NCBI GenBank assembly: GCA_017989935.1
Contig: JAGNOY010000155.1
Location: forward strand, 1 to 5,587
DNA: 5,587 bases
From: Chitinophagaceae bacterium
GTDB taxonomy: Bacteria; Bacteroidota; Bacteroidia; Chitinophagales; Chitinophagaceae
Direction: 5' to 3'
The notes under the pieces were generated by a model that did not search any database, was not told the DNA's origin, and saw only the letters and a list, made by a program, of their open reading frames with translations. The translations under genes were made by a program, and so were the position numbers. Below are positions 5,511 to 5,587 of the stretch, in pieces. Positions within the stretch are counted from its first letter, which is position 1. Each line of letters begins with the position of its first letter.

Positions 5511-5587
5511 CTACTCGCTTTCCTTAAAAACAAGTAAATTATTGATTTCATCGGCTGCGATGTAGTGACTTTTTGGGATTTCCAATT
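5511..5587 (-). CDS. C-terminal end of an unidentified gene, cut by the right edge
   Basis: One minus-strand frame stays open from the window edge to a TAG at 5513-5511, giving 24 residues that begin LEIPKSHYIAADEI and end FKESE. The other minus frames give less protein-like peptides, one with an early stop. The composition (alternating hydrophobic and charged residues, acidic tail) is protein-like, and the following spacer with a hairpin fits a gene end. I do not recognise the family, and 24 residues are too few to assign one. It could still be chance. Confidence 0.4.
   Translation of the reverse strand, partial: LEIPKSHYIAADEINNLLVFKESE

Noticed and set aside
5502..5537. 11-residue plus-strand ORF beginning MNYLLAF
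   Set aside because: Too short, and antisense to the more protein-like partial frame at the right edge.
1..5587. CRISPR array, tRNA, rRNA or defence system
   Set aside because: No regularly spaced direct repeats, no cloverleaf or rRNA sequence, and no defence-type protein among the genes.

Overview
The window looks like chromosome of a Bacteroidota bacterium. The grounds are a C-terminal type IX secretion (T9SS) sorting domain, an MbnP-family lipoprotein, an rsmE-DUF4159 gene pair, AT-rich spacers, no Shine-Dalgarno sequences, and several matches to the phylum's promoter -7 element TAnnTTTG. A Chitinophagales- or Saprospirales-like lineage is a guess from overall flavour only.

Layout. Four minus-strand genes fill 228-3206, transcribed right to left: rsmE (16S rRNA m3U1498 methyltransferase), a secreted DUF4159 protein 9 nt behind it, then after 77 nt an MbnP-like lipoprotein and, 22 nt further on, a secreted thioredoxin-fold protein with a T9SS tail. 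The last two form a probable operon that may continue past the left edge. A 149-nt divergent promoter region separates rsmE from a plus-strand SCO-family gene (3356-3982). After SCO comes about 517 nt without a convincing gene, holding several nested inverted repeats and a compact structured element that ends 5 nt from the stop of a convergent short-chain dehydrogenase (4500-5282, minus). Upstream of the dehydrogenase lie its -7 element, a GC-rich hairpin element with a TTCG tetraloop, and the apparent C-terminal end of another minus-strand gene running off the right edge.

Functional theme. Three envelope proteins point to copper or thiol chemistry outside the cytoplasm: MbnP-like (copper-binding family), the secreted CxxC protein, and SCO (CxxxC plus a distal His, used in CuA assembly). 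Their closeness is suggestive, but SCO has its own promoter on the other strand, so a shared system is inference. rsmE, DUF4159 and the dehydrogenase are ordinary neighbours. The least explained parts are the non-coding stretches 3983-4499 and 5283-5510, whose palindromic structure looks like dispersed repeat elements of a kind I associate with Bacteroidota intergenic DNA; copy number cannot be tested here. No rRNA, tRNA, CRISPR array or intact insertion sequence was seen.
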